A stretch of 40,253 bases of DNA, taken from Oscillospiraceae bacterium (GTDB lineage Bacteria; Bacillota; Clostridia; WRLR01). A model generated the notes under the pieces. The model saw nothing but the letters and a program-made list of their open reading frames with translations. It was not told where the DNA came from and did no database searches. This document shows, one piece after another, positions 1 through 7,981 of the stretch. Positions within the stretch are counted from its first letter, which is position 1, and each line of letters opens with the position of its first letter. The stretch lies in assembly GCA_009777515.1 (NCBI GenBank), contig WRLR01000028.1, positions 1-40,253 of the forward strand, written 5' to 3'. The translations under genes and the position numbers were made by a program.

Positions 1-512
1 AGGCCTTTTTCCTCATCTGATAACAGACCCTCGTCTCGCTCTATTGTTGTCGGGTTTATCATTAGCGCGTAATCAAGGGGTTTTATGTTAATCTTCCCTC
101 TATCGTACAAATCATCGGTCAGTTCGAAAAATATGTCTGCTACCGGACCATAATCGCGGCGGACATAACGCACGCCGCTCATTGGAACTAGGTTATCATA
201 AAAATAGCTAAAATCCGCAAGATAAAGCAGTTTTGCCAGTTTTGTCTTGGGAATGCCGTCTCTAAAATAGCGAAGGATGTAGAAGTACATTTGCCTAAAC
301 TTTTCGTTGTTTCGCGGCTGATCGAAAAACTCGGCAATTGGCACATTAAAATATGCAGATAGTTTTTCCAGTTCACCTGTCGTCAAATCACGCTTGCCTT
401 TTGTTGCGCTGATATATGTCGCACGGCTCACACCAAGGACATCGGCGAGTTGTTCCTGTGTAAGGCTATGTGAAGAACGGAGTCTTTCAACATTATTTAA
501 AACTAAGCTCAT
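1..512 (-). CDS. XRE-family HTH plus Panacea/SocA-like regulator (3' end cut)
   Basis: Reading leftward from ATG at 512, an open frame of 170 codons runs off the window edge without a stop. Residues about 5-55 form an XRE helix-turn-helix (LTQEQLADVLGVSRATYI). From about residue 80 the sequence (KLAKLLYLADFSYFYDNL, then VRYVRRDYGPVADIFFEL) resembles the Panacea/SocA-like (DUF4065) domain, a family of antitoxins and proteolytic adaptors often paired with a toxin gene. The start is supported by AGGAAGGGAG eight bases upstream and by a promoter behind it. Any toxin partner would lie to the left, outside the window. The gene is clearly more AT-rich than the rest of the window, which may mean recent transfer. 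The domain call is by eye from motif pattern; a plain phage-type repressor fused to another domain is the alternative. Confidence 0.72.
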   Translation of the reverse strand, partial: MSLVLNNVERLRSSHSLTQEQLADVLGVSRATYISATKGKRDLTTGELEKLSAYFNVPIAEFFDQPRNNEKFRQMYFYILRYFRDGIPKTKLAKLLYLADFSYFYDNLVPMSGVRYVRRDYGPVADIFFELTDDLYDRGKINIKPLDYALMINPTTIERDEGLLSDEEKG

Positions 513-541
513 AATAGTTACTCCCTTCCTTTATATCAGCT

Positions 542-570
542 ATGCTACCATCTATTTTAATGATTGTCAA
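542..570 (-). promoter_or_regulatory. Promoter of the XRE/Panacea gene
   Basis: On the minus strand TTGACA (570-565) is followed after 17 bases by TAGCAT (547-542), a good vegetative-type promoter ending 29 bases before the ATG. A 10-base palindrome ATTGTACAAT at 586-595, just upstream, is a plausible autoregulatory operator; that role is inference. Confidence 0.5.
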
Positions 571-660
571 TATATTTGTAATGCAATTGTACAATATTCT
601 TTACAATTCCATCTGCATTGTTCTAATTATAATATAAAGTTCCGATGACCCATGAACCGT

Positions 661-1100
661 ACTATTAACAATATGTGAGATACGGCAATCGACAACTACG
701 AATTCGCCCAGTGAAAAAAGGACGATTGCGTCGGCAGCGTGTACGATTATGTCCGGCGCGACAAAAAACATATCATACCAACTGCTTGCTTGATTTTATC
801 CAACGCCGGCAGTGACATAATCTTGTACACGCTTATATTCCTTGATCAAATCGTTGAGGTTACTGGATTAGCGCATAACGAAGTTGAAAACCTGCGCGCA
901 GTTAATTGACTTCATTGACTACGGAACCACGGGTTTGCATGGTCTTTGCGTCATGCGCGATTGCCTTGAAGCTCACCGATGAGTCAAGATAGCCTTTGCC
1001 CGAAATCAAACCGGGGTGGATGTCATTAGTGAACCAATTTAATACGCTTTCCATCCATGCGTTTCCTTTGGATTCTATGCACTCAGCCATCACAGTGGGT
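661..1100. other. Gene-poor stretch with decayed reading frames
   Basis: Between the XRE gene and the terminator at 1234 there is no convincing gene. On the plus strand one frame reads from 679 to a stop at 907 with a single internal TGA at 712. The part after that stop (GTG 739 to 909, 56 codons, containing YDYVRRDKKHIIPTACLIL) has protein-like composition. On the minus strand 1093-902 is a 63-codon frame (containing WMESVLNWFTNDIHPGLI). Neither has a clear ribosome site or a family I recognise. They may be remnants of degraded genes next to a transferred regulator. Confidence 0.25.
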
Positions 1101-1201
1101 GAAGCCTATACATCGCCTAAAAGCTATCTTTATTACGGATTGAGCAAATAATGTGCGACTTCGCAATTCCCTAGCGAAAAAACTAGCCATTACCTCATAG
1201 G

Positions 1202-1232
1202 GCGGATCAAGAGAACCGTCCCCCTGATCCGC
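1202..1232. repeat. Small inverted repeat around GAACCGTCCCC
   Basis: Perfect 8-base arms GCGGATCA (1202-1209) and TGATCCGC (1225-1232) enclose AGAGAACCGTCCCCC. Sequences of this kind (GGGGACGGTTCTCTTGATC) recur as dispersed REP-like elements in many bacterial genomes. No transposase is seen here. Confidence 0.4.
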
Positions 1233-1233
1233 T

Positions 1234-1264
1234 ATAAAAAATGGGCGGCCGTCCTCGGCCGCCC
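1234..1264 (-). terminator. Rho-independent terminator of the sugar transporter block
   Basis: On the minus strand a perfect 9-bp stem GGGCGGCCG/CGGCCGCCC (1264-1243) with a 4-base loop is followed by ATTTTTTAT. It lies 20 bases after the stop of the last binding-protein gene and is a textbook intrinsic terminator. Confidence 0.88.
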
Positions 1265-1283
1265 GTCCTGATATGCGATAAAA

Positions 1284-3098
1284 TTAATAAACAATGGACG
1301 GGTCTTCGTCCATCCTTTGCTGCACGTAGTCCATCATCTCGTCGTAGCCGGCGTCGCGCATCCTCTGGCGGTAGGCTTCCAGCATTTGGAGCGCCTCCTC
1401 GTCGCTGGTGGCGACAATCATTTCTTTCTCATAATCGCCCAGGTTCACCACGGCCATCCGCTCGTTGTACTCGGGCCTGCCGGGCCACTGGCTGGAGATG
1501 TCGTCCGCGCTGAAGCCGCTGAAAAAGGCCAGGGGTCTAATCTCGCGGGCGGCGACATAGGCGGGCCTGTTGTACGCGGTGTCCCATCCGTAGCTCTTCA
1601 GGCGGCCTTCGAGATTCGCCGTACTGATGCCAAAGCCCTCTTTCTGGTATGTCTGGTTGTCCTCCACGCGGATCCGCTCCCATTCGTCTGTCCTCGTGGG
1701 GATGCCGTCAATCACGTTGTAATGGACGCCCTCGATGCCGTACACTGACAGCACATACCCCTCATCGGACGTCAGGTATTCGATAAGCTCCAGCGCGCGC
1801 TCCGGCGACTTGACGTGCGCGCCGAGTATCTTGGCGCCAAACCCGTACACGCCGTTCCGTTCCACGGACGTGAATGTCTCGCCGTTCGTGTATTCCCACG
1901 GGCCCAGCGGCACGTATTCCATCTCGGGGTTTGTGACATACAGCGTCGTCGCGAAGAAGTCGTTCTGGTGCGGCCAGTGGCAGCCCTGCGTGGCGATGCG
2001 GCCTGTGACCAGCTTCTCCTTACCCACCGTGTCAGACTGGAGCAGCGCCTCGGCGTCGTACAGCCCGTCGGCCACCAGGTTGCGCATGAACAGAATCTTG
2101 TCTTCGTATTCCTTGGTCATCTCGGGGCGCTCGATCCGCCCATCGATGATGTCCCATGTGGTCCATCCGCCGGGGTGGAACGAGTTCTGGTACTGCTGGT
2201 AGCTCCAGCCGCCATGCCAGTTGCCGGCGGGGATGACGGGCCTGCCGTTGATGTCCGTGAAACCGCCGTCCCTGATCCGCTCGAGCAGGTCGCGCAGCGT
2301 CTCCGGGTTGGTGACCGACTGCGGGTCGACGCCCAGGCTCTCCAGTATGTCCTTGCGCGCGAACACATTGTACGCCCAGTTGGTGATGTCATCGGGCGCC
2401 ATGGATTTGCTGGGGATTACATAGCGCTCGCCGTTGTAGCTGGGGTGTTCCAGGTGCAGTTCCACAAAGGCCTCGCTGAGGTGCTCGGTCATGGCCTGCT
2501 TGATCCACGGATAGTCATTGGTCTCGAACACGTACTGGTTGAGCGGCAGCAGCAGCCCCGCCACTGCGGCGTTCATGATATGCTCGCCCTCGCCGCCCGG
2601 GTTGGTGCTCCAGTATGGCACGTTTGCGATGTCGAATATATCGCCGCTGGCGAATACCAGCGCCAGCTTTTCCGTCTCGGAGCTGGTGATGGTCTCGACG
2701 TTGAGGGTTATACCCAGCAATTCTGTCATCTTCTGGGCGACCGGCCCGTCCTGCCAGCCGTCGGGGAAGTTGCCCGCCTGGCCGTTCCAGCAGTGCAGGA
2801 ACTGGTAGGTGATGGGCTCTGGCCCGGTATCTACGCTCGCCTCGGTCGCCGTCGTGGTCGCCACGGTCATCACGGACGAGGGCGCGGTCGCCACTGCGGC
2901 CACTGTCGTCGTCGCCGCTGCCGTAGTGGTTTCGGCTGCCGCAGCCGTCGTGGCTGCTGCTGTGGTCGTCGCTGCGGCTGTCGTTTCAGCGGCGGTGGTC
3001 TGCGCGGGGGGGGCGGACCCGCCGCAAGCCGCGACAAGCACGAGCGCCACGCACAGCACCGCTGCCAGGACAATTGCCTGTGTTCTTTTGATGTTCAT
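1284..3098 (-). CDS. Extracellular sugar-binding lipoprotein, copy 1 (LplA/YtcQ-like)
   Basis: 604-residue solute-binding protein of an ABC importer for a carbohydrate, anchored outside the cell membrane. The N-terminus is a lipoprotein signal with lipobox VAAC and lipidated Cys25. Residues about 30-92 are an Ala/Thr-only linker, and the binding domain follows from ITYQFLHCWNGQAGNFPDGW. AGGAGG sits seven bases before the ATG, and the gene starts 37 bases after the YtcP-like permease. It is a near copy of the protein at 5150-6979: by eye about four fifths of mature positions match, with small indels. It is the last gene of the block and ends at a strong terminator. The substrate is unknown; LplA relatives bind oligosaccharides of plant or host polysaccharides, and the nearby CE7 esterase favours a plant-derived ligand. 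Confidence 0.9.
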   Translation of the reverse strand: MNIKRTQAIVLAAVLCVALVLVAACGGSAPPAQTTAAETTAAATTTAAATTAAAAETTTAAATTTVAAVATAPSSVMTVATTTATEASVDTGPEPITYQFLHCWNGQAGNFPDGWQDGPVAQKMTELLGITLNVETITSSETEKLALVFASGDIFDIANVPYWSTNPGGEGEHIMNAAVAGLLLPLNQYVFETNDYPWIKQAMTEHLSEAFVELHLEHPSYNGERYVIPSKSMAPDDITNWAYNVFARKDILESLGVDPQSVTNPETLRDLLERIRDGGFTDINGRPVIPAGNWHGGWSYQQYQNSFHPGGWTTWDIIDGRIERPEMTKEYEDKILFMRNLVADGLYDAEALLQSDTVGKEKLVTGRIATQGCHWPHQNDFFATTLYVTNPEMEYVPLGPWEYTNGETFTSVERNGVYGFGAKILGAHVKSPERALELIEYLTSDEGYVLSVYGIEGVHYNVIDGIPTRTDEWERIRVEDNQTYQKEGFGISTANLEGRLKSYGWDTAYNRPAYVAAREIRPLAFFSGFSADDISSQWPGRPEYNERMAVVNLGDYEKEMIVATSDEEALQMLEAYRQRMRDAGYDEMMDYVQQRMDEDPSIVY

Positions 3099-3135
3099 GA
3101 TAAATCCTCCTGTTATTTTTATTTTAGTTAAATTA

Positions 3136-4113
3136 TTACTCTTTGATTGAGCCTATCATTATGCCGGAGACGAAATATTTTTGCAAAAACGGGTATACGA
3201 ACATGATGGGCGTGGTCAATATGATCAGGAACGCCATCCGCAGCGACTCCGGCGTCGTCGTGGCCGCCTGGGACTGCATCATCTCCTCGCTCATGACATT
3301 GTTGCCCGCGCCGGCCGCCTGCGGGTTGGTCTCAAAGACAGCCTGCGAGAGCAGGTCGCGCAGCAGCGTGGCTGCCGGCCACACGTCGCGGTTGCGGGAC
3401 ACGAAATACTGCCCGGCGAACCAATCGTTCCACGCGCCCACGCCGATGAACAGCGCGATGGTCGCCATGACGGGGACCGACAGCGGCAGCATGATGCGAA
3501 AATATATCCCTATCTCACTCGCTCCGTCAATCCTGGCCGATTCCTGCAGACTCTCCGGGATAGTGTAGAAAAACGTCCGCAGCAGCAGCATGTTGAAAAA
3601 GCTGTACAGGCCCGGCAGGATGAGCACCCAAAACGTGTTGAGGATGCCCATTTGGCGGTACATGATGTAGTTGGGTATAAGCCCGCCGCTAAATAACGTC
3701 GTAAAATAGAAATAGAAAATGAAAAAAGACCGGCCCGGCAGCGAGCTGCGCGTCATGGCGTATGCCAGCAGCGAGGTAAAAAAGCAGCCAAATAAAACCT
3801 GGATCAGCGTGCGCGAAACCGATATCCGAAACGCGGACATGATCAGCGGGTGCTGAAACGCTTTTACGTAATTGTCGAATGTGAACACGCGGGGGAACAC
3901 ATAAATACCCCCGGCGAGGGCGTCCCTGCCTTCATTTAAGGAAATAACGAGGCAATACCAGAAGGGGAACAGGGTCGCGAGGCCGAGCAGCACCAAAATT
4001 GTGTAGTTGATGCTCTGCCCAAAGTAATACATGGCCGAACGGCGGCCTATATATGGCCGTCCCTGGGCTTCGCGCGCTTCTCTGTTTGCGCGGGCTTCTT
4101 CTCTAGCATTCAT
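3136..4113 (-). CDS. Carbohydrate ABC transporter permease, YtcP/LplC-like
   Basis: 325-residue integral membrane permease of the MalG/YtcP type. About six membrane segments are visible, the first near residues 37-58 (YTILVLLGLATLFPFWYCL). The EAA loop that contacts the ATPase is seen near residues 190-215 (ESARIDGASEIGIYFRIMLP). GAGGAAGG stands four bases before the ATG. It lies 18 bases behind the LplB-like permease, with which it should form the transmembrane heterodimer. No ATP-binding gene is in the window; this family commonly borrows a shared MsmX/UgpC-type ATPase encoded elsewhere. A mildly unusual feature is the charged N-terminal stretch rich in Arg, Glu and Ala, and an Ala/Gln-rich periplasmic-side loop (about 255-275). 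Confidence 0.92.
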   Translation of the reverse strand: MNAREEARANREAREAQGRPYIGRRSAMYYFGQSINYTILVLLGLATLFPFWYCLVISLNEGRDALAGGIYVFPRVFTFDNYVKAFQHPLIMSAFRISVSRTLIQVLFGCFFTSLLAYAMTRSSLPGRSFFIFYFYFTTLFSGGLIPNYIMYRQMGILNTFWVLILPGLYSFFNMLLLRTFFYTIPESLQESARIDGASEIGIYFRIMLPLSVPVMATIALFIGVGAWNDWFAGQYFVSRNRDVWPAATLLRDLLSQAVFETNPQAAGAGNNVMSEEMMQSQAATTTPESLRMAFLIILTTPIMFVYPFLQKYFVSGIMIGSIKE

Positions 4114-4131
4114 AGCGCCTTCCTCACCCCC

Positions 4132-5076
4132 CTACCAAATGGAAATTTCCGTAAACTTTTTGGACGCATAGTTCGCGGAGATGACAAGCAGCAGCGCCAT
4201 CACGCTGCGGAACATGCCCAGCGCCGTGGCATAGTCCATCTGGTTCATCTGGAAGGCGCGGCGTAACACGTAGGTGTCGATGACCTCGGACACGGTTATC
4301 GTGGATGGCTGCTGCAGCAGCAGCACCTGCTCGAAGTTGACGCTGAACAGGCTGCCGATCTGTAGCAGGAACAGTATCCCGACTGTATGCTTGATACCAG
4401 GCAAGGTTATGTGCCAAAGCTTCTGCGCGCCGTTCGCACCGTCTATGCTGGACGCCTCGTACAGCGTCGGGTCTATGCCCGTCAGGGCTGCCAGGTAGAT
4501 GATGGAGCCGTACCCGATGCCCTTCCACATGTCGGACAGCACCATGAACGGGATCCAGTTCTCCCTGATGCCCAGGAAATAAATGGTGTCCAGCCCCATT
4601 TGGTAGCGGATGTCGTTAATCAGGCCCACCGTGGGGGAGAAAATCCTGTGTATCAGCGCCGCCACGACGACCCAGGATATGAAGTGCGGCAGGTAGGATA
4701 TGGTCTGGACCGTCCGCTTAAACGCCTTGTTGTAGACGGAGTTCAGCATGAGCGCCAAAACAATCGGCGCCGGGAAGCATATCATCATACGGAAGACGCT
4801 GATGTTGAGGGTGTTGCGAACCACCTGCCAAAACTTCGGGTCGCGCAAAAAATCGTTGAAATAGCGCAGCCCCACCCACTGGTTGTTAAAATACCCGCCG
4901 GTCAGCGAGTATTTCTGGAACGCCAGGGCCAAGCCCGTCATGGGATAATATGAAAAAATACCGTACCAAACGAACGCCGGGAGGATGAACAGGTAGAACG
5001 GCCAATGCTTTGTAATCCGCACCAGCAGTTTTGATCGTTTGCGCGGCTGACTCGTGCTTTTTAGCGTTTGATCCAT
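4132..5076 (-). CDS. Carbohydrate ABC transporter permease, LplB-like
   Basis: 314-residue membrane permease of the MalF/LplB type, partner of the downstream YtcP-like protein. A short basic N-terminus (QPRKRSKLLVRITKHW) precedes the first membrane segment (FYLFILPAFVWYGIFSYYPM), followed by the conserved motif with AFQKYS and an EAA loop around EASSIDGANGAQKLWHITLP. AGGAG is six bases before the ATG. The gene begins 73 bases after the upstream binding-protein gene; that gap contains a GC-rich hairpin without a T-run, which could lower permease output relative to binding protein. Confidence 0.92.
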   Translation of the reverse strand: MDQTLKSTSQPRKRSKLLVRITKHWPFYLFILPAFVWYGIFSYYPMTGLALAFQKYSLTGGYFNNQWVGLRYFNDFLRDPKFWQVVRNTLNISVFRMMICFPAPIVLALMLNSVYNKAFKRTVQTISYLPHFISWVVVAALIHRIFSPTVGLINDIRYQMGLDTIYFLGIRENWIPFMVLSDMWKGIGYGSIIYLAALTGIDPTLYEASSIDGANGAQKLWHITLPGIKHTVGILFLLQIGSLFSVNFEQVLLLQQPSTITVSEVIDTYVLRRAFQMNQMDYATALGMFRSVMALLLVISANYASKKFTEISIW

Positions 5077-5095
5077 AAGCTGCTCCTATGCTGGG

Positions 5096-5122
5096 GCGGG
5101 CGGCCAAAATTCGGCCGCCCGC
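5096..5122 (-). promoter_or_regulatory. Intergenic hairpin between binding protein and permeases
   Basis: A perfect 10-bp stem GCGGGCGGCC/GGCCGCCCGC with a 7-base loop lies between the stop of binding-protein copy 2 and the lplB-like start. On the minus strand no T-tract follows. It is therefore better read as an RNA-stabilising or partly attenuating element, as known between binding-protein and permease genes in other importers, than as a full terminator. The arms resemble those of the terminator at 1243-1264. Confidence 0.6.
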
Positions 5123-5149
5123 TTGCGCTGTTTTACAATAAATATTCGG

Positions 5150-6979
5150 TTAATATACGATGGAGGGGTCTTCTTCCATCCTGGCCTGCACGTAGTCCAT
5201 CATCTCGTCGTAGCCGGCCTCGCGCATCCTCTGCCGGTAGGACTCAATCATGCGGAGCGCCTCCTCGTCGCTGGCGGCGACGATCATCTCCTTTTCGAAG
5301 TCACCCAGGCTGACTACAGACATCCGCTCGTTGTACTCGGACCTGCCGGGCCACTGGCTGGAGATGTCGTCGGCGGTGAAGCCGTCAAAGAACGCCAGCT
5401 CGCGGACCTCGCGGGCCTTTACGAATCCAGGCCTGTTGTACGCGGTGTCCCAACCATAGCCCTTCAGGCGGCTTTCCAGGTTCGCCGTGCTGATGCCAAA
5501 GCCCTGCTGCTGGTATGTCTGGTTGTCCTCGACGCGGATCCTCTCCCATTCTTCGGTCCTCGTGGGGACGCCGTCAATGATGTTGTAATGGACGCCCTCG
5601 ATGCCGAACACCGACAGCACGTACCCCTCGTCGGAGGTGAGGTATTCGATCATGTCCAAAGCGCGCTCGGGCGATTTTATCTGCGCCCCGAGGATCTTGG
5701 CGCCGAACCCGTACACGCCGTTCCTCTCGACCTGCGTGAATTTCGAGCCGTCCTTGTACAACCATGGGCCAAGCGGCACATATTCCATCTCCGGGTTGGT
5801 GACGTACAGCGTCGTGGCGAAGAAGTCATGCTGCCACGCCCAGTGGCATCCCTGGGTGGCCACGCGGCCCGTGACCAGTTTTTCTTTGCCGACGGTGTCC
5901 GATTGGGTCAGGGCCTCGGCGTCATACAGGCCGTCGGCGACCAGGTTGCGCATAAAGAGTATCTTCTCTTCGTACTCGGGTGTCATCTCCGGGCGCTCGA
6001 TCCGCCCGTCAATGACGTCCCAGGTCGTCCAGCCGCCGGGGTGGAAGGAGTTTTGGTACTGCTGGTAGCTCCAGCCGCCGTGCCAGTTGCCGGCTGGGAT
6101 GATGGGCCTGCCGTTGATGTCCGTAAAGCCGCCGTCCCTGATTTTTTCCAGGAGCTCGCGGAGCGCCTCCGGGGTGGTGACGGACTGCGGGTCGATGCCC
6201 AGGCTTTCCAATATGTCCTTGCGTGCAAAGACATTATAGGCGTTGTTGGTGATGTCTGTGGGCGTCATGGCCTTGCTGGGGATGACATAGCGCTCGCCAT
6301 CGTAGCTGGGGTGCTCCAGATGAAGCATCCGGAACGCTTCTGCGATGTGCTGCGTCATGGCCTGCTTGATCCACGGATAGTTTTCCGTCTCAAAGATGAA
6401 CTGGTTCAGCGGCAGCAGCAGCCCCGCGTTGGCCGCGTTCATGATGTACTCGCCCTCGCCGCCGGGGTTGAGACCGGGGTTGGTGCTCCAGTACGGGACA
6501 TTGGCGATGTCGAACATGTCGCCGCTGGCAAACACAAGTGCCAGTTTTTCCTGTTCGGAGCCGGTGATGGTCTCGACGTTGAGCGTGATGCCCAAAAGCT
6601 CGGTCATCTTCTGGGCGACCGGGCCGTCCTGCCAGCCTTCGGGGAAGTTGCCCGCCTGGCCGTTCCAGCAGTGCAGGAACTGGTAGGTGATGGGCTCCAG
6701 CTCCGGCGCGGCGCTCGCCTCTGTCGCCGTCGTGGTCGCCAGCGTCACCGTGCTGACCGGCGCCGTCGTGGTCGTGGCTGCGGCGGCTGTCGTGGTTGTA
6801 GCTGCGGCAGTGGTGGCGGCAGCCGTGGTTGCTTCGGCTGCGGCTGCGGTCGTCGCGGCGGTCGTCGTTTCGGCGGCGGCGGTGGTCTGAGCGGGGGAAG
6901 CGGTACCGCCGCAGGCGGCGATGAGTGCGGTGCATAATACAAAGATTAGGATCAATGCCGGGATTTTTTTGATGCGCAT
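5150..6979 (-). CDS. Extracellular sugar-binding lipoprotein, copy 2 (LplA/YtcQ-like)
   Basis: 609-residue solute-binding lipoprotein, first gene of the transporter block and paralog of the protein at 1284-3098. Lipobox IAAC with lipidated Cys23; Ala/Thr linker at about residues 31-88; then the binding domain starting ITYQFLHCWNGQAGNFPEGW. Compared with copy 1 it carries a four-residue duplication (NPGLNPGG for NPGG), consistent with short tandem slippage. GGAGG is six bases before the ATG. The order binding protein, two permeases, binding protein implies duplication of the binding gene around the permease pair. The two copies may differ in affinity or ligand; the sequence does not say which. 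Confidence 0.9.
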   Translation of the reverse strand: MRIKKIPALILIFVLCTALIAACGGTASPAQTTAAAETTTAATTAAAAEATTAAATTAAATTTTAAAATTTTAPVSTVTLATTTATEASAAPELEPITYQFLHCWNGQAGNFPEGWQDGPVAQKMTELLGITLNVETITGSEQEKLALVFASGDMFDIANVPYWSTNPGLNPGGEGEYIMNAANAGLLLPLNQFIFETENYPWIKQAMTQHIAEAFRMLHLEHPSYDGERYVIPSKAMTPTDITNNAYNVFARKDILESLGIDPQSVTTPEALRELLEKIRDGGFTDINGRPIIPAGNWHGGWSYQQYQNSFHPGGWTTWDVIDGRIERPEMTPEYEEKILFMRNLVADGLYDAEALTQSDTVGKEKLVTGRVATQGCHWAWQHDFFATTLYVTNPEMEYVPLGPWLYKDGSKFTQVERNGVYGFGAKILGAQIKSPERALDMIEYLTSDEGYVLSVFGIEGVHYNIIDGVPTRTEEWERIRVEDNQTYQQQGFGISTANLESRLKGYGWDTAYNRPGFVKAREVRELAFFDGFTADDISSQWPGRSEYNERMSVVSLGDFEKEMIVAASDEEALRMIESYRQRMREAGYDEMMDYVQARMEEDPSIVY

Positions 6980-7004
6980 TTTTGGCCTCCGGATTTATTA
7001 TTTT

Positions 7005-7045
7005 CGGGTCAAATACTCATCGGGTCAAATTTTAAAAGATCAAAT
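7005..7045 (-). promoter_or_regulatory. Three TCAAAT repeats upstream of the transporter block
   Basis: CGGGTCAAAT occurs at 7005-7014 and 7021-7030, and GATCAAAT at 7038-7045, about 15-16 bases apart. On the minus strand this gives several TTGA(C/T)C words that could serve as -35 boxes or as operator half-sites just upstream of the first binding-protein gene. The role is inference. Confidence 0.3.
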
Positions 7046-7903
7046 TTTTAATTGTAGCCGCAACGCATTTAGGCATTGGCTGCGCTTTTTGTATTGCGGC
7101 AAAATTGCAGCGGCTGTATCGTCCATATGTGTTGCAGCGTGAAAAAGTGTGGTGATGATATCGTTTTTTGTGCTGGCTTCAGCAAAGGTAAGTCCGTCTG
7201 CCGCTGCAGCGCCGTTTAGTAAATTTACCGCCGTAGCGCTGTCGAGCCCATCTGCCGCCGCAGCGCCGTCGAGCCTATCTGCTGCCGTAGGCCGCCGGCG
7301 CAGCACGGGCACGTCCTCCGCGCCGCCGAACCTGTGAATGTTGGTTTTCTTTTCTTCGTCCCTGGCGAGCATCTGGATGACGACGACTAGTTGGCACATT
7401 TCCAGCGCGAGGTGGGCGGCGATTAAATGATCCTTGCGGCCTAGCTTGACCAGCGCCATTGAGGACATGAACCAAAATTGCTCCACGACGCTTTCGATTG
7501 TGTCCAAAAATTTTGCGGCGGCTTCCTGTGCCTGTGGCTGTGGTTGCGGCTGTGGTTGCGGCTGCGGTTGTGTATGCGGCTGCGATTGCGGGCCGGGATA
7601 TACGAACGTAATGTCAAAACGCCAGCCGTTTTCGAAGCACACCCTAACGACATCGCGCCCGGCGCCGCCGCTTTGGGATTCGTAGCCGAATACGCCGTCG
7701 AACCGAGCGGAAAGTGCGCCGACGAAATCTTTAATATTTATGGAGGCGCCCTCTGACAGCGACACCTCCATGTCCACGTCGCTGAATATATCCAGCGCGC
7801 ACGTATTTTGCAACGATCCGTAAAATTTAAGATCGCTTACGGCGTACGATTCTTTTATAAAGCCCGCCACCAATTCGGCGGCAGTCGGTTGCCATAAACA
7901 CAT
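7040..7903 (-). CDS. Nucleotidyltransferase-like protein with Pro/Gln repeat
   Basis: Predicted nucleotidyltransferase of the DNA polymerase beta fold. The signature appears near the start: FYGSLQN (Gly-Ser), then FSDVDMEVSL (the two metal-binding Asp), then RFDITFVYP (third Asp), so the active site looks intact. After it come a (PQ)n stretch and a helical segment (EQFWFMSSMALVKLGRKDHLIAAHLALEM...TNIHRFG), as seen in aminoglycoside or small-molecule adenylyltransferase-like proteins. A second low-complexity segment rich in AADGL follows. The frame can be extended to TTG at 7933, but ATG 7903, with GGTGGT nearby, is the more natural start. The function is unknown; it may be unrelated to the sugar genes around it. 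Confidence 0.62.
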   Translation of the reverse strand: MCLWQPTAAELVAGFIKESYAVSDLKFYGSLQNTCALDIFSDVDMEVSLSEGASINIKDFVGALSARFDGVFGYESQSGGAGRDVVRVCFENGWRFDITFVYPGPQSQPHTQPQPQPQPQPQPQAQEAAAKFLDTIESVVEQFWFMSSMALVKLGRKDHLIAAHLALEMCQLVVVIQMLARDEEKKTNIHRFGGAEDVPVLRRRPTAADRLDGAAAADGLDSATAVNLLNGAAAADGLTFAEASTKNDIITTLFHAATHMDDTAAAILPQYKKRSQCLNALRLQLKI

Positions 7904-7981
7904 ACAACCACCATATAACGCATACTGGTGCAAGCTAGCGCATGCGCCAACAAGGCGCCTTGCTGCGCTGCTGTTATGCCT

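Noticed and set aside
1202-1264. Hairpins after the binding-protein gene considered as a riboswitch
   Set aside because: The simple stem with T-run on the minus strand is a terminator; the other is a short inverted repeat with no aptamer-like features.
1815-3131. A 438-codon plus-strand frame opposite binding-protein copy 1
   Set aside because: Same shadow effect; no domain and an Arg/Cys/Gly-rich end.
5123-6937. A 604-codon open frame on the plus strand opposite binding-protein copy 2
   Set aside because: It mirrors the minus-strand gene because of GC-rich codon bias; the composition (RRRGRGCGG at the end) is not protein-like, while the minus strand gives a clear lipoprotein.
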